A stretch of 64,000 bases of DNA from Rhizophagus clarus. Taxonomy: Eukaryota; Glomeromycota; Glomeromycetes; Glomerales; Glomeraceae. The notes beneath the pieces were generated by a model. The model worked only from the letters and a program-made list of their open reading frames with translations. It did no database searches and was not told the DNA's origin. Numbering within the stretch: position 1 is the stretch's first letter; the number at the start of each line of letters is the position of its first letter. The DNA lies in contig BLAL01000080.1 of NCBI GenBank assembly GCA_015698045.1, positions 188,501 through 252,500 on the forward strand, in the 5' to 3' direction. Of this stretch, positions 47,531 to 58,789 are shown piece by piece. The position numbers were made by a program, and so were the translations under genes.

Positions 47531-48097
47531 ATGTTCCTCTGATTCTATACGATCCTTTTTGATTGAAGCAAATATGTTATATGAGATATCTAGGGCAGAG
47601 TTTTGATAAAGGCCTCCTGCTGAAATCTCAGGTAAGTCAGAACTTTGAATAGATTTGTGCTGGTCCTGGAGGGAGCGCTTCGGTAGTTTCTTTTTCTTTT
47701 TTTGCTTTTCTTGAGTATTAATCTCAATAGACTCATAAAATGGATTAGTCCTAACCAAGCCAAAGAGATTCAAAGAATCAGGCGCTAAAGCAATAGGACC
47801 ATCTAAAGATCCTGAAATTGGATGATTATTTTCTTTTTCCTGGAGATTATTCTCTGAAGGAGGGACTGATGAGATGGATTGTACCTTCCTAAACTTCTCG
47901 AAAAAATAGTTCCCATTTTGCTGAAAACGTTCACAACCATTCCATATATCATGAACACGATCTTTATTAATGTGATACTCCTTTACTATCATATATACTG
48001 GAACTTTATTTTTTAGATGTCTAATTTCTTCAATCTGCTCAGAAGTCAAGACTGTGGCACTTCGCCGATAATAAGTTTTCAAAATTGAGGTAGACAT
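47516..48097 (-). CDS. helix-turn-helix protein, 3' end altered by TE-E
   Basis: 193 residues. SILKTYYRRSATVLTSEQIE and IRHLKNKVPVYMIVKEYHIN read as an HTH resembling Myb/homeodomain-like binding (NKDRVHDIWNGCERF). A Ser/Pro/Lys linker follows (KKKKLPKRSLQDQHKS). The last five residues (HQEIL) and the stop come from the TE-E terminus. It resembles a family I associate with the polymerase-bearing elements of these fungi, so it may be a relic gene of that element. Clean frame otherwise. Confidence 0.5.
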   Translation of the reverse strand: MSTSILKTYYRRSATVLTSEQIEEIRHLKNKVPVYMIVKEYHINKDRVHDIWNGCERFQQNGNYFFEKFRKVQSISSVPPSENNLQEKENNHPISGSLDGPIALAPDSLNLFGLVRTNPFYESIEINTQEKQKKKKKLPKRSLQDQHKSIQSSDLPEISAGGLYQNSALDISYNIFASIKKDRIESEEHQEIL

Positions 48098-48390
48098 ACT
48101 CCTCCAATATTTTTAGACAATGCTTTAGATGCATAAAAAATATTAGGCATTAATATTTATCGTTTTAGATGGATAATAAATATTAGAATTCAATATTTAT
48201 AGTTTTAGGATGAGAGAGAACGCTAGAGAGTATATTTTATTGCTTTAGATAGGTAGAATACATTTCTAATATGCTATCTAAATAATAATAAAAAATGATT
48301 GATATCCTTCCTATTCATTCTATATTTATTGTAATTATTCTCTAACAAAAAGTATGAAAAGTTTTTTTACAGTTTATGATCAATGTAAAT
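48098..48390. other. non-coding spacer with repeated ttttagat motifs
   Basis: Four spaced copies of a cttttaga/ttagatgga-like motif alternate with atattta. No gene. Confidence 0.4.
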
Positions 48391-49012
48391 AAATGGGAAC
48401 ATATGATTTTGAAAAGGAGATATACCGCATCTTGCAAGACTCATCCAAAATTAGAGGTTATAATGCTAGGTTGCGGAGCAAATATATAAATCTTAATAAT
48501 GAGAATAGGTGGTTGAAGGTTGAAAACTCCAAGCTCATCTTGTACAGAAATATCTCTTGCCAAAGCTGAAGCTGATAACTTTGCAAAATCAGAGAAGGTA
48601 AAATCGCTTCAGTCTGTGATTAATATATTGGCCCAGAATACTCTAATCAGTCAGATTCACATGTAAAAAATGGGCCAATAGATGCTTTGCATGGCGAAAA
48701 ACATGGTGGGCTGGAAGACTCTGGCGCTTCTTCACTTATAGGCACCTCAGATACTGCTTTGCAGGAGAAGAGTAGCGTGGATTCAAAAACTGGTCTTGAT
48801 GAATTTTTGCCATATATACTTCCCATTTCAATAATAGTTTTTCTCCTGATTGCAATTATGTGATTTATTATTGTGAAAAAGTTACAGAATACACAGGAAA
48901 AAGCTGAGCAATATATTCAGGCTAGAGATTGGCATCTCCAAAGGCTGGCTGTACGATCGGAGGCTGAAAGGAAAAAAATGACTAATACTCTACCCACGAA
49001 AAAATATAAATA
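48391..49012 (+). pseudogene. fossil of a small single-pass membrane protein
   Basis: An N-terminal helical part (MGTYDFEKEIYRILQDSSKI), a polar middle, one clear membrane segment (FLPYILPISIIVFLLIAIM), then a charged tail (EKAEQYIQARDWHLQRL). Broken, with about three breaks. It lies among the virus-like relics; the family is not recognised. Confidence 0.4.
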
Positions 49013-49072
49013 GGAACCATGTAAAGAACCTCTTAGCCAGACCTGATCATTATTATTTTCAATCCTAATTGA

Positions 49073-49420
49073 CTACTGTATAAGTACTGGCGCAAGTGAA
49101 ACTTCTCTGAATCTTTTCTTGGTATGAGCTAATACCTTTTCTGGTAAATCTCTGGGTGGATTTATTAAGACTTTTTTAGCTTGGGCTATTGTACATGCTA
49201 ATAACCAGCCAATATGGATCAGGTCATCACCCTTACCATTATGTCCATGCTGTAATAAAAATCGATAGTTATCTATTACGATATCTGCCATTCCTTCCTG
49301 ATTTGCTATTATCTTACTAAATAGTCACCTATCCTCTTCTGTGATCAGAAAGCGAATTTCATTTGGTTTGAAGCCTATGTACTGGGAAACTTAGTCGCGT
49401 AGTTCAGCCATTATACCAAT
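49073..49420 (-). pseudogene. fossil of an unknown small protein
   Basis: GMADIVIDNYRFLLQHGHNG and IGWLLACTIAQAKKVLINPP are readable. It lies upstream of nothing recognisable and downstream of the polymerase fossil on the same strand. Broken. Confidence 0.35.
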
Positions 49421-49883
49421 AAAGCTTATCTTTAAATATGTAGATTTTTTTCGGCTGATCGTAAACTTTGATATGCAAAATACTAATAATTATTTCTAGG
49501 CATATCCAAGGTCAGGCTATATGATCAGCGCAAGCGTGAGGCCAGGTGTGTGATCAGAGGTCAGAATTAATCACCTCGTGACTAGATCGAATATAGAAAT
49601 TGAAGTTAGCTGGTATTATTGCACGAGAAAAAAAATATAAATAATATTGTATAAGTTTTCTTAGCAGATTGTGAGAATTTCGGCTAAGAGTACTATCTGT
49701 ATAATTCAATGATCTCATCTATATCTGCTTCAGATGAATCATCGAAATACCTAGAAAGGTTTATTGTAAAATTTTTATATATTTTTTAAGCTATCTTTCA
49801 GCCTCATCCTAGGAGTATTTATCGATCTTCTTTTCTCTCACATCTGAATTCTTGATCTGCATTATTTTATGTGATGAGAGCGA
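49421..49883. other. spacer
   Basis: No gene seen apart from polymerase 3' remnants near 49800-49880. Confidence 0.4.
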
Positions 49884-52800
49884 TTAATAGCTATCATCCT
49901 CATTAATAAAGCGTGCGCACATTCCAACCGTAATGCCTAAATAATAATTGATATCTATTTTCATGTTTTGCTCTTTTGCTATATCCGCATACTCCATATA
50001 ATCCCCAACTCTATATGATATTAACCTGCCTTTCTCATTGCGAAGATGAAGACCTTTCACAATAACATAGCTAAAGCGTTCACCAGAATCAGGAATCCTC
50101 TCATTTCTCTCTCTCATACGTCCCATAAAGCGATTGTTGCAAAGATTATTTTTCTTAGGCTTCCATGTACCCATTATGATAAATTCATTGAAATCCCATT
50201 CCTTGTTTCGGGCTTCTCTAAGAGTATCTTTAACAATTTCGTGAATTGGACGTGTATTATTTATATCCATAGCCTCTTTCATAATCTTCTCTCTGATGAA
50301 TTTGAGAAGCTGGGATTTACTTTGCTTTACAGTTTCTATTCCTTTCTTGAAGAGGTTTTTTGGTTTAAAGTTTACTACATCTTTATGCTCAATCCCAAAG
50401 TACTTTTTTTTGCCAGTAAAGCAGACAGGAAATAATACCTCTTCGTAAGCCATCTTTATATAAGAGGTCCCACTTTTTATCCTAAGATAAGCGTTTACTT
50501 GATCACGCAACTTTCTCATCACATCCATAGTAATTTTGACCATTTCAGTCCAGTACGCTTCTTTGGAAAGCTTTCCTTCATTAAAAGCTCTATCGCATAT
50601 TTCATAATACTTATCTGGGCAGGTAAGATACAAAGAATCGGTATCTCTATATTTTATCCCAAACCCTTTCTTTGTTACGAATTCAGCAACAAGATTAAGG
50701 TTATATTTTCCCGCCGTAGTTGTTCCACAGGCTAATTCACGAAGAAAGATAGGAGATAGTGAGTTTCCAGCTTTCCCATAAAAAGTGTTCATGTATACCT
50801 TCAAAGCTTTTTACTTCAAATCCCAATAATCATAATCAAAGCATACAGATGAATATTCTAAATTTAAGCTTTCCAGAATCTTTTTGCCTCTTTCTTTAGT
50901 TGAACTTATCATCTTCTCAAGATGTTGCTTTTTCTTTCCTAGTGGGACTAGACGTGCTTTAAGATCCAACCTCTTGTTAAATAAATCCTTCAATACAGCC
51001 AGATATAGGCCTATCTTTTCCGTTTAGTTATCATGGTGGATGCACCAAGCTTGGACGATATAATTATTAAACAAAAACTCAATCTTATGCAAGTTATTTC
51101 CATTATTTTGCACAATATTGGCGTTATATACCATTATAATACTAAGATATAATGAAGCAAAATCCAATCCTGTTACAGGTCTTTTACTTTCAATTCCTTT
51201 TTTAGGTGGATATACGTATGCACCAGGATATTTCCCTTTTTCTATGTTTTCATGAACCTTTTTACTTATTGCCATATCTCGTTTGACAGCATATGTGCCA
51301 AAAAGGTTTTGTACCTTCATTCCATTTGCGCGATAGTGTGCGTTGAAAAGAGAAACATAAGCTATAGAGGCGACCTCTCTATAATCATTTATTATACTTT
51401 AGTTTACCAAAAACTCTTAACAGCGCAACGCATCTATAATACAGTAATGTGCTACTTCACGCATATTTCTTGCAGTTGTTGAGAAGGGGCTTTTTTTGCC
51501 TCTAAATAGATTTTCCACATTTTATCATATGGCATATCGGCCTTACTGTCAAGACTACACTTTTGTAAGAAAAATTTAAGTGAACCTTTCTTATCGACTT
51601 CAGAATGAGGGAAACATTTTTTGAGGCACATTCAGACGTCAATTGATATGCAACCTGGCAGTTCAAGAAAGCTAGAAGTAAAATCTTCTTCCACACTAAT
51701 TTTAATCTTAATTGGACCACCCATATATTCTTTCTCTTCTGGATCCTCCCCTTCCTCAGAAGCCTTAACAGGGTACTTTTTCATGTAATCATTTTCTGAT
51801 TTCGCTCCTATCTTTCCACGATATTTTCACTTTATAATTTCTTCCTTTCTTTCAAACTTTCCTGTTATTCGCTCCCACATCCACTCGAGTATATTAAGAT
51901 GATATGCTCTTTCTATAATGAAACGCCAATCATAGTCAGAATTGTTAAACCTAACATAAATGTCAGGGGCTAATGCTCGCCAGTAGAGAGCAAAAGCTTT
52001 TAGCAGATTTTCTTGGTTTTCACATATGATTGTGATCCATCGCGGATCTGGTTCTGTCTCAACATCGATAAGACATATTTACTTTAGCGGTTTTGGATCA
52101 TCTTTCTAATGCAATGTCATGGAAATCATAAATACATCATAATTCAGATTAAAGACTTCGGCAAATTTACCCAACTCTTGTGATTGCATCTCAATATCCC
52201 ACGTGAGGACAAGAGTACGATCCCATAAGAGAGCTGAAATAGGGAATCAGTCACTTATTATTGTAATATCCTTTAGCGGACAGAAATCTTTTATAGATAT
52301 ATTGAATTTATGCTTATAGAGCGGGCTAGTTCCTTTGCCTTGCTTGTAAATATATTTGTTTATTATAGACTATCCAGAGAGTAAGGATGGTGCCGCAAAT
52401 AAGCAATTGCGGAATAATTGCGATTTACGGTATTGCGGAACATTGCGGATTTTTAAACCTAAATATCCGCAATTCCGCAATCCGCAATTGTCCGCAATTT
52501 CGCAAATATTCCGCAATTCCGCAAAGTACCGCAATTCAATTGCGGAATAATTGCGGAATTGCGGCACATTTGCGGAATTGCGATACATTTGCGGAATTGC
52601 AATTTCGCTAAAGCAATCCAAAAAAAACGTTGTGAAACGTTTTTTTTAATTAAAATATACTTTGAAAAAATGTTTCGCAGCGTTTTTTCTTTAAATTAAT
52701 TAAAAAAATATTGCGAAACGTTTTTTTTAATTAAATATACTTTGAAAAAACGTTTCGCAACGTTTTTTCTTTAAATTAATTAAAAAACGTTGCGAAACGT

Positions 52801-53787
52801 TTTTTTTTAATTAAATATACTTTGAAAAAACGTTTCGCAACATTTTTTCTTTAAATTAATTAAAAAAACGTTGCGAAACGCTTTTTATTAATTAAAATAC
52901 TTTGAAAAAACGTTTCGCAACGTTTTTTCGTTAAATTAATTAAAAAAACGTTACGAAACGTTTTTTTTAATTAAAATACTTTGAAAAAACGGTTCGCAAC
53001 GTTTTTTCGTTAAATTAATTAAAAAAAATATTGCGTAAACATTTTTTTTATTAAATCGGTTCAGTAAACTGCCAAAACCGATCAGGTGAATTGCGGAATT
53101 GCGGTTCACTAACCGCAATTCAACTCCAAAATCCGCAATATTGCGGATTTGATAAATCAATTGCGGTACCATCCTTACCAGAGAGTTGAATACCATCCTC
53201 TCAGGCTACCTTACGGTGAAATGAGTATAAATCATCTGATGCAGTCTCGAAGTTATTATCTTGAACAGCTTTAATAGCAGTTTTACTACTGCCAGTACTG
53301 TTTGTATAAATTCGCAAATATGTCTTTTTTTCTGTATGATAACCGTGAAAAGGAAAAGCTTTAATATGCTCTATTTTATATGATTTCACAATACTAGAAA
53401 GAATTTTGTTCACCTTTTATTCGCATTCATCTGGGGTCTCTCTGTCTGATACGAGAATGTCAAAGAAAACCTGAATGCCCACAAGAGTTACCAGTGCCTT
53501 TTGGCCATTAATAAGGCGACCATAAAGACGCAATACATAGCGGTATGTTCTATTTATCCTTTCAGTTGACCCTTCATTCTTAATGGCCATGAAAGGAATA
53601 TCTTGTTGCTTAGATAGGGCATCTTCAAGAATTGTTGTTAATCCCTCATCATTTTCCGCAACTATATCATCCAGAGTTGGAAGGCCTGACAAGTATTTTT
53701 CACCAGAATAGTGAATTACTATTTTATCTTTTTCAGCCTCTGGGTGAAACGAGGCAGGGCATCTTCGAAGAAGTCAGAATGGGTCAT
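49884..53787 (-). pseudogene. fossil family-B DNA polymerase of a Polinton-like element
   Basis: Nearly full length, about 1,030 residues without the 796-bp hAT-type insertion. It starts MTHSDFFEDALPRF and has the exonuclease region. The palm follows: LDFASLYLSIIM (motif A neighbourhood, about 51130), [18 protein letters not shown] (motif B, 50804 down) and [10 protein letters not shown] (motif C, about 50634-50651). The thumb part then contains [18 protein letters not shown]. It replicates linear element DNA in relatives. Broken, with roughly ten or more breaks. It seems the oldest or least constrained of the fossils, but motifs remain clear. Confidence 0.8.
52382..53177. mobile_element. 796-bp non-autonomous hAT-type element in the polymerase fossil
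   Basis: An 8-bp target duplication, CCAGAGAG (52374-52381 and 53178-53185), and ends TAAGGATGGTGCCGCAA / TAAGGATGGTACCGCAA inverted. Eight-base duplications are typical of hAT. The left interior is built of GCGGAATTGCGG/CCGCAATTCCGC pieces. The right interior is a five-fold ~80-bp repeat with gcgaaacgttttttttaatt and its near inverse. Confidence 0.85.
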
Positions 53788-53949
53788 AGTATTAAATAAC
53801 AAATATACAGTTCGAGAGAAAGTATATACTTCGGGAGAAAAAAGTTCAAAATGAAAATTAATTCTGAAATATATAAATAGATACATAATCGAACTATTCA
53901 TAGTTATCAAAAATAGCATTTTATCGATGTCCATATATTCTCAGAACCA

Positions 53950-54165
53950 GAGAAGTTTGCAATCAGGGGTGCTTTGGGTACCAAATACATCAGAATTCTT
54001 CCTCATATATACCTTGTATTGAATGTGGTAAACCAACTTATTCCGAATATAGATTTTGTGATCCACATGCTAGAAAGTACCATAAAAGGGAACAGTATCA
54101 TCGGAAAAAGCTGGTTAAGCAAGCTGAGAATATATCCCAGCAAACTGTTCTAGAAATTTCGTCCT
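53950..54165 (+). pseudogene. small Cys/His domain remnant
   Basis: CIECGKPTYSEYRFCDPHAR followed by a Lys/Gln/His-rich helix (KREQYHRKKLVKQAEN). The C..C...C..H spacing suggests a small zinc finger. No clear start. Confidence 0.4.
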
Positions 54166-54169
54166 AGTT

Positions 54170-54385
54170 CTCATCTTAGTTGTCAAAATTTTTTAGAATG
54201 GATGAAATATATCCAGATGGTAGTTTTAAGACGAATGAAAGGGAAAGAAATAGTCCATCCTAGTTCTCGTCTTAGTTGTCAAAATTTTCTAAGACAGATG
54301 AAATATAGCCAGATAGTAGTTTTAAGACGAATGAAAGGGAAAGAAATAGTCTGTCCTAGTTGTCCTAGTTGTCTTAAAAAATTTC
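54170..54385. repeat. two ~97-bp direct repeats
   Basis: Tandem copies holding tcttagttgtcaaaatttt and gacgaatgaaagggaaagaa, followed by tcctagttg repeats. Confidence 0.8.
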
Positions 54386-55433
54386 AGACTTCTTTACTTT
54401 TTTTTTATTTTTCTACCTATAGATATACTGGTATATAGCTATATAGCATACAAATAGCATACATACTGTATATCATACATATACCATAGGATGGGTTACG
54501 ATTTTTTTCTTCTAGAATTTTTATTTTTACTAGGACAACTAGAACAACTAGGACGGACTATAAAAGAACAAGTTAAATCAAAAAAAGAAGCTCTTCTCCC
54601 ATAATGAAACCCATCCTAGTTCCCGTCCTAGTTGACCTAATAACTTAAACAACTAGGATAAATTATGTCTGTTATCTTTGGTAACTAGCAAATATGGAAT
54701 TGCATTTGATAGCATTTATATATCATACAAATGGCATACATATGTACCATAGGATAAGTTTTGAATTTTTTTCCTACAATTTTATTTTCACTAGGGACAC
54801 TAGAGACACTCAAAAAAATAGCATACACATTGCCTCGATTCATGATCGGGTCTCAGAAGAGCTTACAACATCCCACCAATATACTGGCAATTAATAGGCA
54901 ATAATTAGGTCGCAAGATGGTGCACTTCTGGCAATCAAAAAGGTCATACAAGGGTGTCACTAAGAGTGTCACTAAGAGCATCACTAACAAATTTTCTTGG
55001 TGACGACATACATACAGGATGGATTCGATATTTTTTTTCCTACGACTTTACTTTTACTGTGAATACTAGGGACACTAGGGATGCCCAAAAATTGGCATAC
55101 ACACTGCCTCAACCCAGTCTAAACCATGAATAAGCCTCAAAACTGGCGCAATAGTTGGGTTATAAGACAATGCACTTCCGGCAATCAAATAGGCTAGCCA
55201 CAATAATACATATCGCATCTCCAACTTCAGATGTGAAATAGGCATACATGTACTGGCATAGAGGCCAAAAGGTGCTTTGCATAACTCACTTTTTTTTAAA
55301 TATGTCCTCCTCACTTGAGTCCTGCAAATCATAAATAAAAGGGAAACGGGTATATACTTTTAGATGGGGGTAACTTCAGAATTATTATATAAAATATTGG
55401 AAAAAGCCCATCTTCCTAGATATGTACTCAGAT
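54386..55433. repeat. non-coding region with a diverged ~180-bp direct repeat
   Basis: Copies at about 54765-54945 and 55030-55195 share ttttttcctac, actagggacacta, gcatacaca.tgcctc, gcacttc.ggcaatcaaa. No gene is supported. ORFs here are short and in non-matching frames. Confidence 0.55.
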
Positions 55434-55690
55434 AGCGAAGTTGAAGAGCATCAACTGCTATAATACCTAGGCAAGAAATAATCTATCCATATTTTTTTCG
55501 TATTTCTTCTTGAGACTTTCTGTCTTCCCGACCCTTTTCCAGCCCATCACTTGGTGATCCCCACAAGTAAAACTTTTATTTTTCTTTCCTTAATATAATT
55601 CTGCTCGTGGGAGCCACCTTTTCTTATGACTAAAATTTCAGCGACGGGACTGGTCGAACCCCGTAATCCAAATTCCTCTTCAACTTCGCT
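55434..55690. repeat. 257-bp segment with exact 15-bp inverted ends
   Basis: AGCGAAGTTGAAGAG at 55434-55448 is exactly inverted at 55676-55690. The interior is less AT-rich than its surroundings. Could be a small inverted-repeat element. No clear target duplication seen. Confidence 0.5.
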
Positions 55691-56329
55691 CGATCTTACG
55701 CGTGATTTAGCATGATTATTTGATAAAGCATCCTCTGATATTTTTAGACAACAAATTACTATGCCACCCGATCACAACATGATTGTTTGCAATCAATGTC
55801 GGCCTAGCATCTTGGCTATAAAAATGCCACAGAGCAATGAAAACAAGCGGATAGCTAGAAGGAAATAAAAAGTGGACAGAGCAACAAAATCAAGCAAATA
55901 TCTATAAAGCAACCAAACAACTACAGACTAATAAAAACTAATGGATAGCAATAAAGCATTAGAAAGGGCATAGACATGTAAAATAAGTAAGTAGGTAACA
56001 TTATAACAGCAAGTAGGTAACATTATAGGATAAGTAGCAAACACTCTTATAAGAGTGTTTGCTACTGAATTCAAATAATTTGCCTATTCATTTGATTTAA
56101 CATAAATTTGAATTGATTTGAATAGATTATAGATAATTTGTATAATCTGGTTTATTTATAAAAATTAATTTTTTAAATATTTTTAATAAGAAATTTTAAA
56201 AAATTGAAAAAAAATTGAAAAAAATTTGTTTCTTTATTAAAACAAATTGAAAAAATTAATTTTTCTAATAAAAATATTAAAAAAGTTAATTTTTAAAATA
56301 AAAGAAAATCTAGTATGGTATATTTAATA
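55691..56329. other. non-coding spacer
   Basis: No gene. It includes gtaggtaacattata repeats at 55991-56030 and the palindrome listed next. Confidence 0.5.
56034..56065. repeat. perfect 32-bp palindrome
   Basis: GTAGCAAACACTCTTA followed directly by its reverse complement, with no spacer. It would form a 16-bp hairpin or cruciform. Confidence 0.9.
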
Positions 56330-56725
56330 TATGGGTGGACTCACAGCAAAAGGTGGGGCTGGAACAATTATATGATTTTAAGAAAATCGCAATTTTAATT
56401 ATATAATCAATTTGGAAGATCATTACTTATTATATCATCATTAAAGATTTTTGAAATTAGTTTTTTACAAACTAGGATAAAATTTTGCAAGGAATTCATT
56501 AAAAGTATTAGTTATTTTTTAGCAAGAATAGATTATTTATTAAATATAATAAAAGAAAAACACAAAATTTATAAATTATAAATTATTATATTTTTTTTAT
56601 TAATACATTATAAATAAAAAAAAATAATTTTTCTGAAAAATCAGATAAATTAATACATAATTATTTATAAATTTAAAAAAAAAAATTTTGGCCAAGCCCC
56701 ACTTTTTGCTGTGAGTCTGCCCATA
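56330..56725. mobile_element. 396-bp MITE, Tc1/mariner-like
   Basis: Ends about 33 bp long: TATGGGTGGACTCACAGCAA and, inverted, TATGGGCAGACTCACAGCAA, continuing into GTGGGGCT. Flanked by TA (56328-56329 and 56726-56727). AT-rich interior with no gene. Confidence 0.8.
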
Positions 56726-57009
56726 TAAAAAAACACCAAAATGTTTTTTATATTTAATTATCAGTTTTAGCATTTTTTTTATTTTTTTTATTTTTTTGCA
56801 ATTTTATATATAAAAAAAAAATGCTAAAAAAATTGTTAGTTTTAGCATAAAAATATTAGAATTAATAATTCTTACACATTTATATGTTAAAATAAAAAAA
56901 AATGCCAGAATTCACAGTTTTGTCATTTTTATATATAATATTGATTAAAAAACACTACTGTAAAATTACAATTCCAGCTTTAATAATTAATTATTAAAAA
57001 CAAGGGTAT
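56726..57009. other. AT-rich spacer with short inverted repeats
   Basis: Several gttttagcattttt and aaaaatgctaaaa pieces at 56766-56940. No gene. Confidence 0.5.
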
Positions 57010-58455
57010 TACTATATGGCGATCTATTATCATAGTGACCTTATTACGTATTTTGATCTAATTAGTAAATTTTTTTAATAAAAAATTTTATTTTTTACCT
57101 GATAACTAAAACAAAAAAAATAAAAAAAATGAGCCTAACAGTAAAAATAATAAAAAAAAATAATAAAAAATAATAATAAAAACAATAAGGAAATAATAGG
57201 AAGTAGGAAAAAAAAAATTAAAAAGGATAAAAAAAAAATAAAAAGGAAGAAGAAATAGAACAAAAAGAAGGAAAATAGAATAAAATAATAAAAAAGAAAG
57301 AAAAAAGAACAAAAAGAACAAAGAGAAAAAGAAAATAGAATGAAAGGAAAGGTAAAAGAATAAAAAAATAAAGAAAAAGGAAAAATAAAATAAAAAAAAG
57401 AAAAAATAGAGAAAAAAGAATGAAGAAGAAGGGAAAATGAAACAAAAGGAAGGGGAAAGAATGAAAAGAATGAAAAATAATAATAAAAAGAAGAAATAGA
57501 ATGAAAAGAAGGGTAATAAAACAAAATAATAAAAAGAAAAAAAAAGAAGAGATAGAATGAAAAAGAATGAAGAGAAAGTAAATAAAATAAAAAAAAATAA
57601 AAAGGAAGAAAAAGAAAGTAAAGAGAAAAAAATTAGTAAACCAAAATATAAAAAATATAAAATAAAAAAAAGAATAACTAAAATAAGAATATACTTTTAA
57701 CACAAATTGGAAAACCCATTAGAAAAAAAGAATAAAGGGGAAGGAGAATAGAACAAAAAGAAGAAAAATAGAATAAAAAGAAGGGAAATAAAATGAAATA
57801 ATGAAAAAAAAAGGAAAAAAAAGAAGGGAATAAAATGAAAAAGAATAAAGAGAAAGAGAATAAAATGAAAAAAAGAAAGAAAAAAAAGAAAAAAAAAAAA
57901 AAATTAGTAAACTGAAATATAAAAAACACAAAACAAAAAAAGAACAAAAAAAATAATAATATACTTTTAACACAAAATCAGAAAACCTATCAGAAAAAAA
58001 AATGAAGAGAAAGGAGAATAGAATAAAAGAAAGAAGAAATAGAGCAAAAAGAATAAAGAGAAAGGAAAAATGAAATAAAAGGAAGGAAAAAAAATAAAAA
58101 GAATAGGAAATAATGAAAAAGAGGAAAAATGGAATGAAAGAAAGGAAAATAGAATGAAATAATAAAAAGAAAAAGAAAAAAGAAAATAGAATGAAAAAGA
58201 ATAAAGAAAAAGGGAATAAAATAAAAAGAAAAAAAAGAGAAAAAAAAGAAGAAAAAGAATAAAAAAATTAGTAAAATGAAATATAAAAAATAAAAAAACA
58301 AAAAAAAACAAACATGATACCTTTATCAAAACTGTAAAACATTCTTAGTTTTTGCATGTATACCTATAGGTAAATAATTACATGAACTGGTCAATAAAAT
58401 TTTGTTTGTTCACGTGATCATAAGAGGTCACCATGGTGACAGATCATCAATTACA
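57010..58455. mobile_element. candidate element with purine-rich tandem interior
   Basis: Imperfect inverted ends: gatctattatcatagtgacc near 57021-57041 and, inverted, gatctgtcaccatggtgacc near 58425-58445. The interior (57100-58320) is three units of roughly 280-360 bp. Each is made of A/G-rich aaagaaggaaa sequence ending in attagtaaa.tgaaatataaaaa and, in two units, atacttttaacacaaa.t.. The long ORFs seen on the - strand here (Phe/Ser/Leu-rich) are products of this composition. Confidence 0.55.
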
Positions 58456-58789
58456 TTTTTCTTAAAAATAATTATTATTAAAAACAATTAAAAAAATTGT
58501 TTTTTAAATATATTTATTATTAAAAAAACAATTATAAAAAATCATTTTTTTATTATTAAAATGATTAAGAAAAACCATTTTTAATAAAAATATTTATTAA
58601 AAAATGATTAAGAAAAATCATTTTTTTATTACTTTATTATTAAAAACAATTAACAATTAAGAAAAATTGGGATTTAAATATTTTTATTATTAAAAAATAA
58701 TTAAGAAAATTGTTTTTTATTACTTTATTATTAAAAATGATTTTTTTGTTATTAAAAACAATTAAAAAAAATCAGCTTTCTTTTCAAAT
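58456..58789. repeat. AT-rich inverted-repeat stretch
   Basis: Repeated attattaaaaa, aatgattaagaaaaa and complementary tttttattattaa pieces. No gene. Confidence 0.5.

Noticed and set aside
54765-55195. Diverged direct repeats read as a pair of LTRs
   Set aside because: The copies are under 100 bp apart, have no TG...CA ends and enclose no retroelement parts.
55635-55670. tRNA-like T-arm (ggttcga context, inverted)
   Set aside because: The loop is too long and no acceptor, D-arm or anticodon stem can be placed.
57106-58329. Long Phe/Ser/Leu-rich ORFs on the - strand
   Set aside because: They arise from the purine-rich tandem repeat; several frames are open at once and there are no start contexts or domains.
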